A DNA stretch of 64,000 bases from Serripes groenlandicus (Eukaryota > Mollusca > Bivalvia > Cardiida > Cardiidae): positions 37,328,849 to 37,392,848 of the forward strand of contig JASEVX010000007.1 of the NCBI GenBank assembly GCA_031761405.1. Direction: 5' to 3'. Numbering within the stretch: position 1 is the stretch's first letter; the number at the start of each line of letters is the position of its first letter. Shown one piece after another: positions 40,766 through 50,545 of the stretch. The translations under genes were made by a program, and so were the position numbers. The notes beneath the pieces were generated by a model. The model did not search any database and was not told the DNA's origin. It saw only the letters and a program-made list of their open reading frames with translations.

Positions 40766-41243
40766 GCGTGTCAGGTGAAAGTGACACACTCTGGTTCCCA
40801 GTCGCACTAGCCGGATTTATGGCAGCCGGCTGCAAAACCCAGCTGGAGTTGGGCCTTCAGAGTGGCTTCTACCCTCGTTTTTGGCGTGCTTATTGTTCGA
40901 GATGGATGAATAGGACGATTGATTGATGCATGCCCGGTGAAAGCGCCTAAAACCGACCTCGTGTTGCATGAGGTCCTGTTTCGCCAAGTTGCGTCAGCCG
41001 GCTGCCACGCCCAGCTGGAGTTGGGATTTTCCGACAAAGTCCCGACTTTGCACACGTCCTGTTCGAATTAGAGAGATTAACTGGCATCGTGGCATGTGCC
41101 AGGTAAAGATGCAACACTCTGGCTCACTAGCCGGATTTATGGCAGCTGCCTGCAATGTTCAGATAGAGCTGGCATTTTGGCCAAGTCTACAGCCTAACTC
41201 CGGCTGTATATTGCTCGAATTAGAGAGTTTAACTGACTTCGTG
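40766..41243. repeat. Three-unit ~160-bp satellite
   Basis: Units begin near 40766, 40928 and 41092. Shared words in order are CAGGTGAAAGTG, GCAGCCGGCTGC, CCAGCTGGAGTTGGG, GTTCGAATTAGAGAG and TTAACTGRC. Units 1 and 3 share CACTAGCCGGATTTATGGCAG. Divergence is high, so this is an old or edge fragment. A 160-bp satellite shared across bivalves (BIV160) is known; whether this is that family cannot be judged here. Confidence 0.8.
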
Positions 41244-41482
41244 ACATATGTCAACGTTCCCTGACGCACCAGTCGGCCACGGCAGATTCCTTATAAACAT
41301 ATAAGGCAAGACTGAATGTTATTATCTGGACGCATTGAAGACGTCTTTTATACAGACGTGAAACCATCATGGATTAAGGAGAACTTGTTTATCTAGAGCA
41401 ATATCTCGTGTTTTCCCCTACACAGGTTTAATAATACCGCCTCCTGTACGCACGTCAATTGTCGACTATATAAACGCAAGGG
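41244..41482. other. Non-coding spacer, possible MITE relic
   Basis: GAAGACGTCTTTTATACAGA, AGGAGAACTTGTTTATCTAG and AGCAATATCTCGTGTTTTCC at 41337-41420 look like a badly decayed MITE. Confidence 0.35.
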
Positions 41483-41711
41483 TTAACTATTTCCCACAAA
41501 CAGACACTCTCTAACGTCTCTGCAGCAGAAGATTTTTGAAAACATTGTGGCAATAGGAGAAATTGCTATAGATGAGCAATATCTCCCATTGCCACATTGT
41601 TTTTAACTCTATTCAACAATTATACTATTAAATGTACAGAGTGTCAATATTTTTGCCTAGATGTTTGCATAGTCGTCTGCTGCAGATGTGTTGTGTGAGG
41701 GAAAGGGTAAA
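41483..41711 (-). mobile_element. TTAA-type MITE
   Basis: TTAACTATTTCCCACAAACA to GTGTGAGGGAAAGGGTAAA. The centre AGGAGAAATTGCTATAGATG / AGCAATATCTCCCATTGCCA is a good hairpin. Confidence 0.85.
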
Positions 41712-41940
41712 ATAACATCAGTCTGCCAAGGATACATCATATAACCCAGTCTATATGTAATTTCTTCTATCTTATATTGCTCTGGCTTTCTTAAATGCAG
41801 ACTTTGTTAAGGCATCTACAGTAGACGACTTTTGAAACATGTTAGAACAAAAAGCAATTAAACATAATCATGTCCAGGAAACAGATCCGAGAGTGACGCT
41901 GACAGCATTCTAAGAACATGACTAGAACATTATCACGGTT

Positions 41941-42155
41941 TTAACCCTTTTCCAAATACAATCGCTTTCTGACGCCTTTGCAGCAGATGACAATTGAAAA
42001 CAATGTGACAAAAGATGAAATTGCTCAAAACTTGCAAGTTCTCCTTTTCCCACAATATTTCAACTTGATTAGGTAACAACGTTTACATTTACAGACGTTG
42101 TTCACACCCGTTCGCTCTAGACACGTTAGTTGTGGACAGTATAATGGAAAGGGAC
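41941..42155 (-). mobile_element. TTAA-type MITE
   Basis: TTAACCCTTTTCCAAATACA, CGCTTTCTGACGCCTTTGCA, centre GAAATTGCTCAAAACTTGCA, and an eroded right end TATAATGGAAAGGGACAA. Confidence 0.75.
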
Positions 42156-42242
42156 AAACAGCACCAAGGACATAAACACATCCTGTAACCCAATCTCTAT
42201 GTTATTTCATCTATGTAATACGGCCGACTTTGCACGGAGTTA

Positions 42243-42300
42243 AACACACATGAGCCGTGTCTAGCGATTTTGGCTCTTAGTGTACAGTCTCACCAGTGAC
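42243..42300 (+). repeat. Partial copy of the 3061/20491 repeat
   Basis: ACATGAGCCGTGTCTAGCGA TTTTGG is similar to the first 30 bp of the copy at 20491. Confidence 0.35.
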
Positions 42301-42330
42301 TTAACTTTTGGCCAAAATGTTTTATAGACA

Positions 42331-42485
42331 TACAACCTTTCCCACATACAACAAATCTTTAGCTGAAGACTTTGAAAACATGTGGTAAACAAATTGGAAA
42401 GTCTCTTTCAATAAATGTTGAGTTTAAGAATGCAGTTGAAATCATTGTGGCAAATAGTAATTTCTCCTTTTGAAAAAGAGTTTAC
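42331..42485 (+). mobile_element. Truncated TTAA-type MITE
   Basis: CAACCTTTCCCACATACAAC, TTTAGCTGAAGACTTTGAAA, TTGAAATCATTGTGGCAAAT, GTAATTTCTCCTTTTG. The right end is absent. Confidence 0.65.
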
Positions 42486-43617
42486 AGAGGCTTCACATTA
42501 TGCCCAAGATTTAATAAATGTGACTTTTGATTTAAAAAACTAGAAGCCTAGACCCACTAGCTGTACGCCAATTTGACCTAAAGGAATTCTACGTTGGAAT
42601 GTCAATAAGACATCAAGTCGCCTGACGCGGTTCATTATAAAGTAGAAATAGACTGAGTGTGCCTAGTCACAAGAAAATATGTTATAAATTATAATTATGA
42701 CTGTGACTTTCGGTAAATTCGGTAATCAGGATCAACCATAGAAACGTCTTATAAAGTTAGCGTGTATGTTTCGAACGTAAATTGTCTGATCGAACATACT
42801 GATCTTAACCTTTGTTAAGGATTGATGTGGTTTCGTCAGGAGGCCCCGCATTAATTACAGTGGTTCGCATTATATGCATCTTAAAATAATTTTGCGTATT
42901 AAACCTTTATCGTTATTCGTATTAACTGTAGTTGTTTTCACAGAAAAGAGTCGTATCCGAAACATGAGAATGACATATGAACGGTTTGATCATACCGTGC
43001 ACCTTTGTTGAGCACCGATATGTTCTCGTTGGGTTGACTTAGTTGACTGGGGTGTATTACCTGTATCATTTCTATTATTAGATCCAGTTCTTTACATAGA
43101 AACCGTTTATTTAAGGTAGGTTAATTGAAACAAAATATAGTCGTTTCCGATACATGAGAATGACAAATGTAAAATGACATACACAGATATTCTTTTTTCT
43201 TAGAAGCAAGTCGTTCTTTTTAAACCGTATTCATTTGTTTCTAGGTACATATGTACGTACTTCTGGTCTTACTTATTACATAGGGTTGATTTGCAGCAGA
43301 CGACTTGTTAAGTTCGGGAAACATTTGGAAGTTGGGGAGAGAGGCGATATTGCTGTGATTGAACATTTCCTCCATTTGCAAACGTGTTGTCCAAACGTAT
43401 GAAACGTGTTTCCTGTTGACGACATTCCCTTTAATTTATTATAAAGATTTTTAGACGTTTAAAATGTTCGTAAACTCAGAATAAAGAGGAAAAACATCAT
43501 CATACTAAATTTAAACAAGTCAGCAACCAACCACGAGATTACTCGAAAAGCTTACCTGGAAAAAAATATCGCGATAAGTTTTGAAGGTTTTGTGTAAATA
43601 TTTTACAATCAAGTATA
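42486..43617. other. Non-coding spacer
   Basis: No gene. CATGAGAATGACAAATG-like words recur at 42964 and 43155, and a MITE trace (GATTTGCAGCAGACGACTTG) lies at 43288. Confidence 0.35.
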
Positions 43618-44140
43618 TTTTGACTCTTTCCGACATACATTTACAACTAATCAGCAGCAGACGAGTTTGAAAACATATTGGCCCAAAATAATGGAAAATG
43701 TGTATAATTGAAAACAAAACCAAAGACAACCCCCAATGGAATATAATCGAAAAACATTGTGGCAAAAGAAGGAATTGTTCATCATGAGCAATTTCTCCTT
43801 TTGCAACAATGTTTTCAAAAATCTTCTGCTGCAGAGGCGTCATAATACGTCTGTAAGTAAAGCTAGTGTTTTTTATAGTGTCACCACCTTTGAAAGGTCC
43901 AGTCATTCTGGCTTATGAGACACATTTGTCCTGAACATTTTTACTTCGCGAGTCTTAATTTTTCCAGGCACCGCGCAGACAGGCTTTTGGCACCATTATG
44001 TAACTAGCCAGCGGCTACTCAAACGACCTTCCAGAACGGACCCCACTGTCACTACTTGGTTTCGAACCTTCGACTTGCCACTCCCGAATCGAATATCTTA
44101 ACCAGAAGGCTATCAAAATCGGTAGAAGGGAAAGGGTTAA
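43618..44140 (+). mobile_element. TTAA-type MITE interrupted by a SINE-like insertion
   Basis: The MITE runs from TTGACTCTTTCCGACATACA through centre GGAATTGTTCATCATGAGCA to GTCATAATACGTCTGTAAGT (43860). The last 13 bases, GGGAAAGGGTTAA, are found only at 44128-44140. About 265 bp are inserted just inside the right terminal repeat. Confidence 0.75.
43862..44127 (-). mobile_element. SINE-like insertion with tRNA-like head
   Basis: On the minus strand the 5' end reads GATAGCCTTCTGGTTAAGAT, then GAAGGTTCGAAACC, which fits A and B boxes of a tRNA-derived promoter. Its 3' part does not match the other SINEs of the window. Confidence 0.5.
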
Positions 44141-44304
44141 ATGAAAACATTTTAGAACTGGAGGTTACCAGATGGTAGATCTTACAAACATATATTTTTA
44201 GCCAACCGATTTCCGAACGTCCTTGACATTCTTCATTTGGTGTAAACACTATGTTATTATATTTATATTTGTACAAACACTGACATATCGTAAATGATAT
44301 ATTT

Positions 44305-44770
<466 letters not shown>

Positions 44771-44772
<2 letters not shown>

Positions 44773-45160
44773 GGGAGAGTATTTATATTCTACATTTTAT
44801 CCTCTCAAATACTCGATAACACATTTAAACTTGACGAATGTCCTTTTAAGCCCGACTGCTCGGAGGCCATGGAACTCAGCCTGACGTCGGCGTCAGCTTC
44901 ACACATTGGTTAGGTTTTGCATGCAGGTACATATATTACACCATAGCATAGTTACTACACAGCTACTACTATTGAATTGAACGCAATCCTGCATATAAAG
45001 CTGTTTTGAGAAGGTTAAAGTGTTGTGTGCAACTACATTTAGATTCCATATCTCAGTTACCTTTGATCCATTGTTAATTAACACAAATCTTAGCTGGATC
45101 CCTTCTTGTTACAGTGTTACCTATATGTTTCACACACAACTTTGCAATCCTTAAACTAAA
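44771..45160. other. Non-coding spacer
   Basis: Nothing recognised. Confidence 0.35.
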
Positions 45161-45450
45161 CTGTGGTGGAATATCTAGCAAGTTGTCTTACAGGCAGCTC
45201 TTGTTTACTTACAAATAAGGGCTATACAACTTTATCATGAGCAAGTTCTCATTTTGAAACTATTTTTTCAACTTGATTCAATCAGCATATTTTCATTAAA
45301 ATATACTGTGGTGGAATATCGAGCAAGTTGTCTTACAGGCAGCTCTTGTTTACTTACAAATAAGGGCTATACAACTTTATCATGAGCAAGTTCTCATTTT
45401 GGAACTATTTTTTCAACTTGATTCAATTAGCATATTTTCATTAAAATATC
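45161..45450. repeat. Recent 145-bp tandem duplication
   Basis: The unit CTGTGGTGGAATATCKAGCA ... TATTTTCATTAAAATAT is present at 45161-45305 and 45306-45450 with only a few differences, so the event is young. Each unit contains the hairpin side and inner arm of a MITE (ATCATGAGCAAGTTCTCATT). Confidence 0.93.
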
Positions 45451-45521
45451 TTTTTCATTTTTTGCCTAGATGTTGTTTAAAGTCATCTGCTGCATATTTA
45501 TTGTATGTGGGAAATGGTTAA
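45451..45521 (-). mobile_element. TTAA-type MITE right end
   Basis: TTTTTGCCTAGATGTTGTTT, AAAGTCATCTGCTGCATATT and GTATGTGGGAAATGGTTAA continue the MITE begun in the tandem units at left. Confidence 0.8.
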
Positions 45522-46014
45522 AAGTCATTTACATTAAAGGCAAACTTTGTTGAAAGTCACGTACAGCGTAAAAAATAAACGTGTCAAGTTAGCCTTAATT
45601 TGAAAAGCCATCTTATCAAAATTTAAACAAAAGTCGTTCTCCGAATACTTAACATTTCTTATATCATAGATGATCTCAATTGTAGTCATACGACTGCATG
45701 TGCCTAATGTTTAATATTATTATTATCTCAATTATTTGTTTTAATTTGTTATGCTTTACTGTTTCATTATTGCTTGAACCTGTTGTTATCACAATGAGGT
45801 TTAGGGTCAAATGAGCATGTCCTATCGCGAAACCGTTGACATGTACACTCTTGTTTGAACAGCGTTTGTGTTTCAACGGGGGTCTCTGAATACATCATTC
45901 GGTCCACTGAACTGCACTCGAAACTTCGGCAGTCACGGAACTCTCGTGAATGTTCGTGAGTTGGATTATACCTATGTATTGAAACACTTGGTAGCCTAAT
46001 ACGTCAGTAGAAAT
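45522..46014. other. Non-coding spacer
   Basis: Nothing recognised. Confidence 0.35.
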
Positions 46015-46196
46015 GTGCATGCAGCAGACGACTTTTGAGAAACATTGCGAAAAATGGCGAAATTGCCCACCGTTTGTCACAATGTTTTCAAATGTAGTTA
46101 ATGATTAAACTCTCGTTTATGGAGTTCTTTTAGATTTTTAACAAGTTTTGTTCAAAGTCCTATGCTGCAGATTTGTTGTATGTTGGAAAGGGATAA
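46015..46196 (-). mobile_element. TTAA-type MITE, left terminus missing
   Basis: GCATGCAGCAGACGACTTTT, ATGGCGAAATTGCCCACCG, TTTGTCACAATGTTTTCAAA, and TGTATGTTGGAAAGGGATAA. Confidence 0.7.
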
Positions 46197-46339
46197 CTAC
46201 ATGTAAAGAGAGACTTAGTAGTAAAAAAAGGTTCTGGAAGGTCCCGTGTTTTACCTACATGTTTGTTTCTGAATGCAGTTGATCGAATGATGTATTCCAA
46301 AGACCGCGGACAATTCTTTTTCGCAATACATGTATATTT

Positions 46340-46466
46340 TGTATTCAAAACGGTGTGGAAAAAGAAATAACTGCTCATTATGAGCAATTATATATTTTTC
46401 ACAATATTTTCAAAATTCGTCATCTATAGTCGCGTCAACATGTGTCTGCAAGGGGGAAAGGTTAAA
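46340..46466 (+). mobile_element. TTAA-type MITE right half
   Basis: GTGTGGAAAAAGAAATAACT, perfect inner hairpin TAACTGCTCATTATGAGC, then CGCGTCAACATGTGTCTGCA and GGGGGAAAGGTTAA. Confidence 0.7.
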
Positions 46467-46584
46467 CAAATTGCATAGTGAGCTATTTTCGATCTATTCA
46501 ACCATTACTCGTATGATATTTGTTATCGGCTTCATATATCTACAACGCACTCTTCCCTGTCTGAACACATTGGGTTATGCTTTG

Positions 46585-46735
46585 TAAACCCTTTCTCACA
46601 TACGCTAATTCTGCTGCAGACAAATTTGGAAACATCTAGATAATAATATGGAAGATTTTTATAAATTAGAAGTTAAACTATTGAATAGAGTAGGAAACGT
46701 TGGGGGCAAATGAGGAAGTTGCTCATTGTTTACTT
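46585..46735 (+). mobile_element. TTAA-type MITE left half
   Basis: AAACCCTTTCTCACATACGC, CTGCTGCAGACAAATTTGGA, TATTGAATAGAGTAGGAAAC and GAGGAAGTTGCTCATTG; the right half is absent. Confidence 0.7.
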
Positions 46736-46775
46736 TTGTCTAGATGGTAATTAATGTTTTCTTCTAAAAAAAGCT

Positions 46776-47005
46776 TTAACCCTTTCCCTCATACGACAAT
46801 TCTGCAGCAGACGACTTTGAACGTATTTTGTCAAAACATAGAAAATCTCCATAACTGAATGGATAACCTATGACAAAAAGTGGAAAACATTGTGGCAAAA
46901 GGAGAAATTGCACGTTTAGTGCAATTTCTTCTTTTGTCACAATGTTTTCAAAAAGCCTTCTGCTGCAGAGGCGTCAGAAAGCGTCTATATGAGAGAAAGG
47001 GTTAA
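46776..47005 (+). mobile_element. TTAA-type MITE, 230-bp young subfamily
   Basis: Complete with both TTAA sites, ends TTAACCCTTTCCCTCATACG and ATGAGAGAAAGGGTTAA. The centre reads AAATTGCACGTTTAGTGCAA, the A-T variant, perfectly paired. Confidence 0.95.
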
Positions 47006-47349
47006 ACTGCGTGGGAAAGTGGGGAAGGGTAAATGTACATGTACTTAACTTTCCCATATCGTCGATTTTACCTTATATGGTCATAACGTGCTACTTCATC
47101 GAGTTTTGCATATATAATGATTGTGACAACGTTTTTCTAATCGCCTCACAATCTTCTAGGCTATACATAAGGATATTTCAGTAGAGAGGGAACAATAATA
47201 AAAAACCAGCAAATATAGATAACATTTGCTATTGTACATTATCACAACATGAAAATAAACATTGGGACACAATCAGGCCTGAAATTTTAACCTTACCATT
47301 TCTAAATGGGAAGATGAACACAAGTACATGTTGATACAATTATTTCATT
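47006..47349. other. Non-coding spacer
   Basis: Nothing recognised. Confidence 0.35.
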
Positions 47350-47463
47350 TTCTAGCCTAGTACTGGTTTGTTTACCCAGGGATCATGAATAAGTGAACTG
47401 TCGACGTGATATAACTGAAATAATGTTGAAAGCGGCGTAACACCCTAATAAATAAATAAATAA
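47350..47463 (+). mobile_element. 5'-truncated type 2 SINE
   Basis: CCTAGTACTGGTTTGTTTAC, CCAGGGATCATGAATAAGTG, then tail GACGTGATATAACTGAAATA, GTTGAAAGCGGCGTAACACC and an (AATA)4 end. The missing 5' part is what incomplete reverse transcription produces. Confidence 0.8.
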
Positions 47464-47685
47464 ATTGATACAATTATTTAGAAGACCGTTCTTCAATAAG
47501 TCGTTGATTTATTCTAACGATTCTGATTTTGATAATGCAACCATTGGTATTGTCAAATTGTATTTATGCGTTTCATCCCGTTCCAACATTCAGCAGACGA
47601 CTTTGATATTGGGATGGTGTTGCATCGGCGCACAGTAAAGACTCTAGTGAACCCGTGCATAGTGGTGTAGTGGTAGCTTTGTTTA

Positions 47686-47897
47686 ATTGGGGTTTAACAT
47701 CGTTTTCAACATTATTTCAGTTATACCACGGCGACAGTTCACATATTCATGATCTCTGGGTAAACAAACCAGTACTAGGCTAGTAAATGTGCCTTGCCCA
47801 AGGGCATTCTACCACGACTATCGTGCCGAGACTTGGGATCTAACCCGGGATGTCCGATTTCAAATCCCCGACGCTAACCACTCGACCACGGCGGATT
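47686..47897 (-). mobile_element. tRNA-derived SINE, type 2, head-to-head with the next SINE
   Basis: On the minus strand: head GCCGTGGTCGAGTGGTTAGC, body with TGGTTTGTTTACCCAGAGAT, tail CGCCGTGGTATAACTGAAAT and GTTGAAAACGATGTTAAACC. Its 5' end touches the 5' end of the type 1 SINE at 47898. Confidence 0.82.
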
Positions 47898-48158
47898 CCT
47901 GGTATAGTGGTAGAGCATCCGCCTCGGATGAAGGAAGTTGCGGGTTCGAGCCTCGGCCGGGTCATGTTAAAAACGTTTAAAATGGTAGTAATTGCTGCCC
48001 TCCTAGCTCAGGGCTGCGGGGTTAGCATTACGACTGACAGGCTGGTGTCAGGATAAACGGACCAGAAGTACTCACACCGGAAACGCCATGATATATTAAC
48101 TAAAACATAGTTGAAAGCGGCGTAAAACACTAACCAATTAATCAATCAATCAATCAAG
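47898..48158 (+). mobile_element. tRNA-derived SINE, type 1, full length
   Basis: Head GGTATAGTGGTAGAGCATCC (A box region), GCGGGTTCGAGCCTCGG (B box). The body is CGTTTAAAATGGTAGTAATT and ACGACTGACAGGCTGGTGTC. The tail is CGCCATGATATATTAACTAA and GTTGAAAGCGGCGTAAAACA, with an (AATC)n end. It is the best type 1 copy in the window, about 260 bp. Confidence 0.85.
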
Positions 48159-48268
48159 TGTTACTGCTGCAACTCAATGATTTTGTTGTAAATTGTTATA
48201 AATTGTATATGATTGAACTCATGATACTTCAATAAATAACTATTGACAATTTCAGCTTGATATATATA

Positions 48269-48650
48269 TGTAACGAAGTGTGGATTTCCAGGCTGATTAA
48301 TCGACACAAGTCAATGGTTATGTTTAACAATTTAATCCTACCGGATCCGAACAGGACCTCCGGCGTTTATATAAAGTCACAAATATATCTTATATACCAA
48401 CAATAACTCAAGACCAGAGTATATATAGAGAAAACATGCTCCATATTGATCCTACAACATGTTTAACATGAACAACATATGAAACACAAGAAAAGCATGT
48501 AAAGTATGAGAAGCATGAAAAACCTGGAATGACTCCTTCTGGCGATCCTTCCTAAGAAGGAATCCCCAGAAGCAGTACATCCTATACGAAATACTGTAAA
48601 GTAGCTCCTTCAAATGATATTAGAAGGAGCTAAACCCAAATTTCGTTACA
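48269..48650 (-). repeat. LTR1 (382 bp)
   Basis: The ends TGTAACGAA and TTCGTTACA give TG...CA with a 9-bp inverted repeat. A TATA-like CTCTATATATACTC lies at 48419-48432 on the minus strand. There are two hairpins: TAGCTCCTTC / GAAGGAGCTA (48602-48632) and CTTCTGGCGATCCTTCC / GAAGGAATCCCCAGAAG (48536-48574). In the direction of transcription both lie near the start of the LTR (U3). Confidence 0.95.
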
Positions 48651-48664
48651 CTACTCCCTCCTTT
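48651..48664 (-). promoter_or_regulatory. Polypurine tract, copy A
   Basis: On the minus strand AAAGGAGGGAGTAG directly precedes the 3' LTR (TGTAACG). It primes plus-strand synthesis in LTR elements. Confidence 0.75.
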
Positions 48665-48999
48665 CGGAATTAGAACTTCCACTGTTCTATATTAAACAAT
48701 TAAATGATAAGCCTAATATTTTAACCTTTTAGCATTAAATAAATGTAAGGAAATACAAATTTTAACTGAAAATGTTACTGTCATTCTCTGACTTGTACAT
48801 GTAGTTTATAGTATGAAGGAAGTAAATCCATGACAGTTCATAGACACATTAAACCCGCTAAATCTTCTTTGACTTAATCGGTACAACGCTCATACTCAAT
48901 AACAGTTCAGTAACGTCTTAACATTTTATAATAACATTGTCCCAGAAGATAACTAATTTTAACTCTGTTTGTAACAAAAGAAAACCCCATAAAATAACA
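48665..48999 (-). other. 3' untranslated part of internal copy A
   Basis: AT-rich sequence between the end of the zinc-finger frame and the polypurine tract, conserved almost exactly in copy B. No open frame. Confidence 0.6.
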
Positions 49000-50545
49000 T
49001 TAATGCTCAAAGGAATCTACATATTGGCAGAACTCATCTTGTATATGCCTGAAAACCCTCATTGGTTCAATATCCTCTGGATGGAAATTGTCACTATATC
49101 CCAACTGAGCTATCCTATCGACACTTGTAACATCTCCAGCAGCGTTGTAATGTTTTGTTGTTTTCAAAGTAACACTTATATATTCAGTTGCCTGTCTGTT
49201 TATATAAGGCTCACCCTCCTGATTGCTCATGACATCATCTTGCTCTTGCCTGGAGTAGCTGGAAGCAGAAGTTTCCGATGGCTGATTCTCGGTTGGGGGT
49301 TCAGTCCTTTCAGTATCTGAATCGTAGGGTTTCTCCTGAACATTATTATTTAAATCAAAAGTTACATTCTGTGTATCTGTTTTTAAGTTTGAATCACTAC
49401 AACTTGGCACAGAGTCTGGTGTTTTGGGCCCCTTATCAACTTGGACAGATATATTATTGTTTATGTCCAAGGACTCGTTCAATGTATCTAAGTGTGAATT
49501 TTCAAACCTCGCATCCATTGCAGCCCTTCGCTGTTCCTTAATCCCATCTCCCAGTGAGTCACTAAGCATATACGAATTATCATATGAGCGACTGTCCGTA
49601 TGTTCTGATTGTCCCAAAACATCAGACCGTTTGTCGAATGAAAAGTCTTGTTTTTCAGTCAATATATCATCCAACCACTGATTAAATCCATCATCAAATA
49701 ATGTATTTGGTTTGGTTGATCTATGTTGAGAAACGGGTGAATTAGTGTTTATAGTTTTAAATTCAGATTCACTCTTAACTGATGGCTGAATCTTCCAAGC
49801 AGGGTCCCCACCTTCTGGTTGTGTGCCTGTGGCTGATTCAGTAAACTTATTTGAGGTCGTATTGTCCAATTCAGATGTAAAATATGAAGATTCCTCGTCC
49901 GAGATGTCTTCATAATATCCAGAAAGTGTTTGAGTGCATTTTTGCGACTTCTTAAAACAGTCTTCAGATTCAAGTAGAATTTGTCCAACCATTTCCTTTG
50001 CTGCAACTTTTGTCATTAAATGGTTTTTGCACAGGTGCTTACTGATGTAGCTCCGACGGAGAAACTTGGAAGTGCAATCAGTTACAGGGCACTTAAAATG
50101 CAACAAACAGTCACCGTGTTTTTCCTTCATATGACGATTCAAATTCCGTTTATTTGTATATGAATGTCCACAAGTATCACAAGAATACCGATCTGTTGAT
50201 CGCATAGTAATGCCGTAACAAAAATACTCGGCAAGATGCCGAGGGCGAAAACGTGTCCTTCCGCTTTGAGGAGACTTGAGAATATGACTTTCCGGCCCTG
50301 AATTCCCACGTGGTGCTCCTTTTGTTCCTTCTGGCCCGTGCAAACCGCTCTTTTCGCCAGGATTTTTCAACAATTCACGATTTTCATGGGAGCTGCCATG
50401 TTTGATTGGTTCCCGACTTTGTTTTGATTCGCCCCAGAAGCTTCGCCCAAATCCGATTCGTACCTATTTTGAATGCTACTATGTTCAGTTTCGTGAATCT
50501 CAGTGTCACTAATTATCGGTTGTTCTTGATTTGATATCCGAGTCT
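49000..50545 (-). pseudogene. Zinc-finger module of Pol, copy A (frame open, cut off from Pol)
   Basis: The open part (49000-50373) encodes two C2H2 fingers: C-X2-C-X12-H-X4-H (CDTCGHSYTNKRNLNRHMKE then KH) and C-X4-C-X12-H-X4-H (CPVTDC ... HLCKNH). About 340 residues rich in Ser, Thr, Asp, Glu and Asn follow, with no membrane segment. It has no ATG at its left end; the first codon of the frame is TTG, and a Met lies eight residues before finger 1. In copy B the same linker is read in the Pol frame, so the module was originally the C-terminus of Pol. In copy A the join is broken by two one-base losses in C runs (50595-50599 and 50432-50435). Function is unknown; DNA or RNA binding, perhaps integration targeting, is inference. 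Confidence 0.8.

Noticed and set aside
40219..40835. Long Cys/Val-rich and Thr/His-rich open frames across the CA array
   Set aside because: They are translations of a dinucleotide repeat, open in several frames at once, with no start context or conserved domain.
47898..47970. tRNA gene on plus strand
   Set aside because: Same SINE head; the body and tail follow directly.
48937..49320. Plus-strand frames over the retrotransposon (127, 87 and 85 codons, repeated near 56.2-56.9 kb)
   Set aside because: Antisense shadows of the zinc-finger module; they recur only because the element is duplicated.
49000..50373. Host C2H2 transcription factor gene captured between LTRs
   Set aside because: The module is present in both internal copies at the same position and its linker is in the Pol frame in copy B, so it belongs to the element, though an older host origin is possible.
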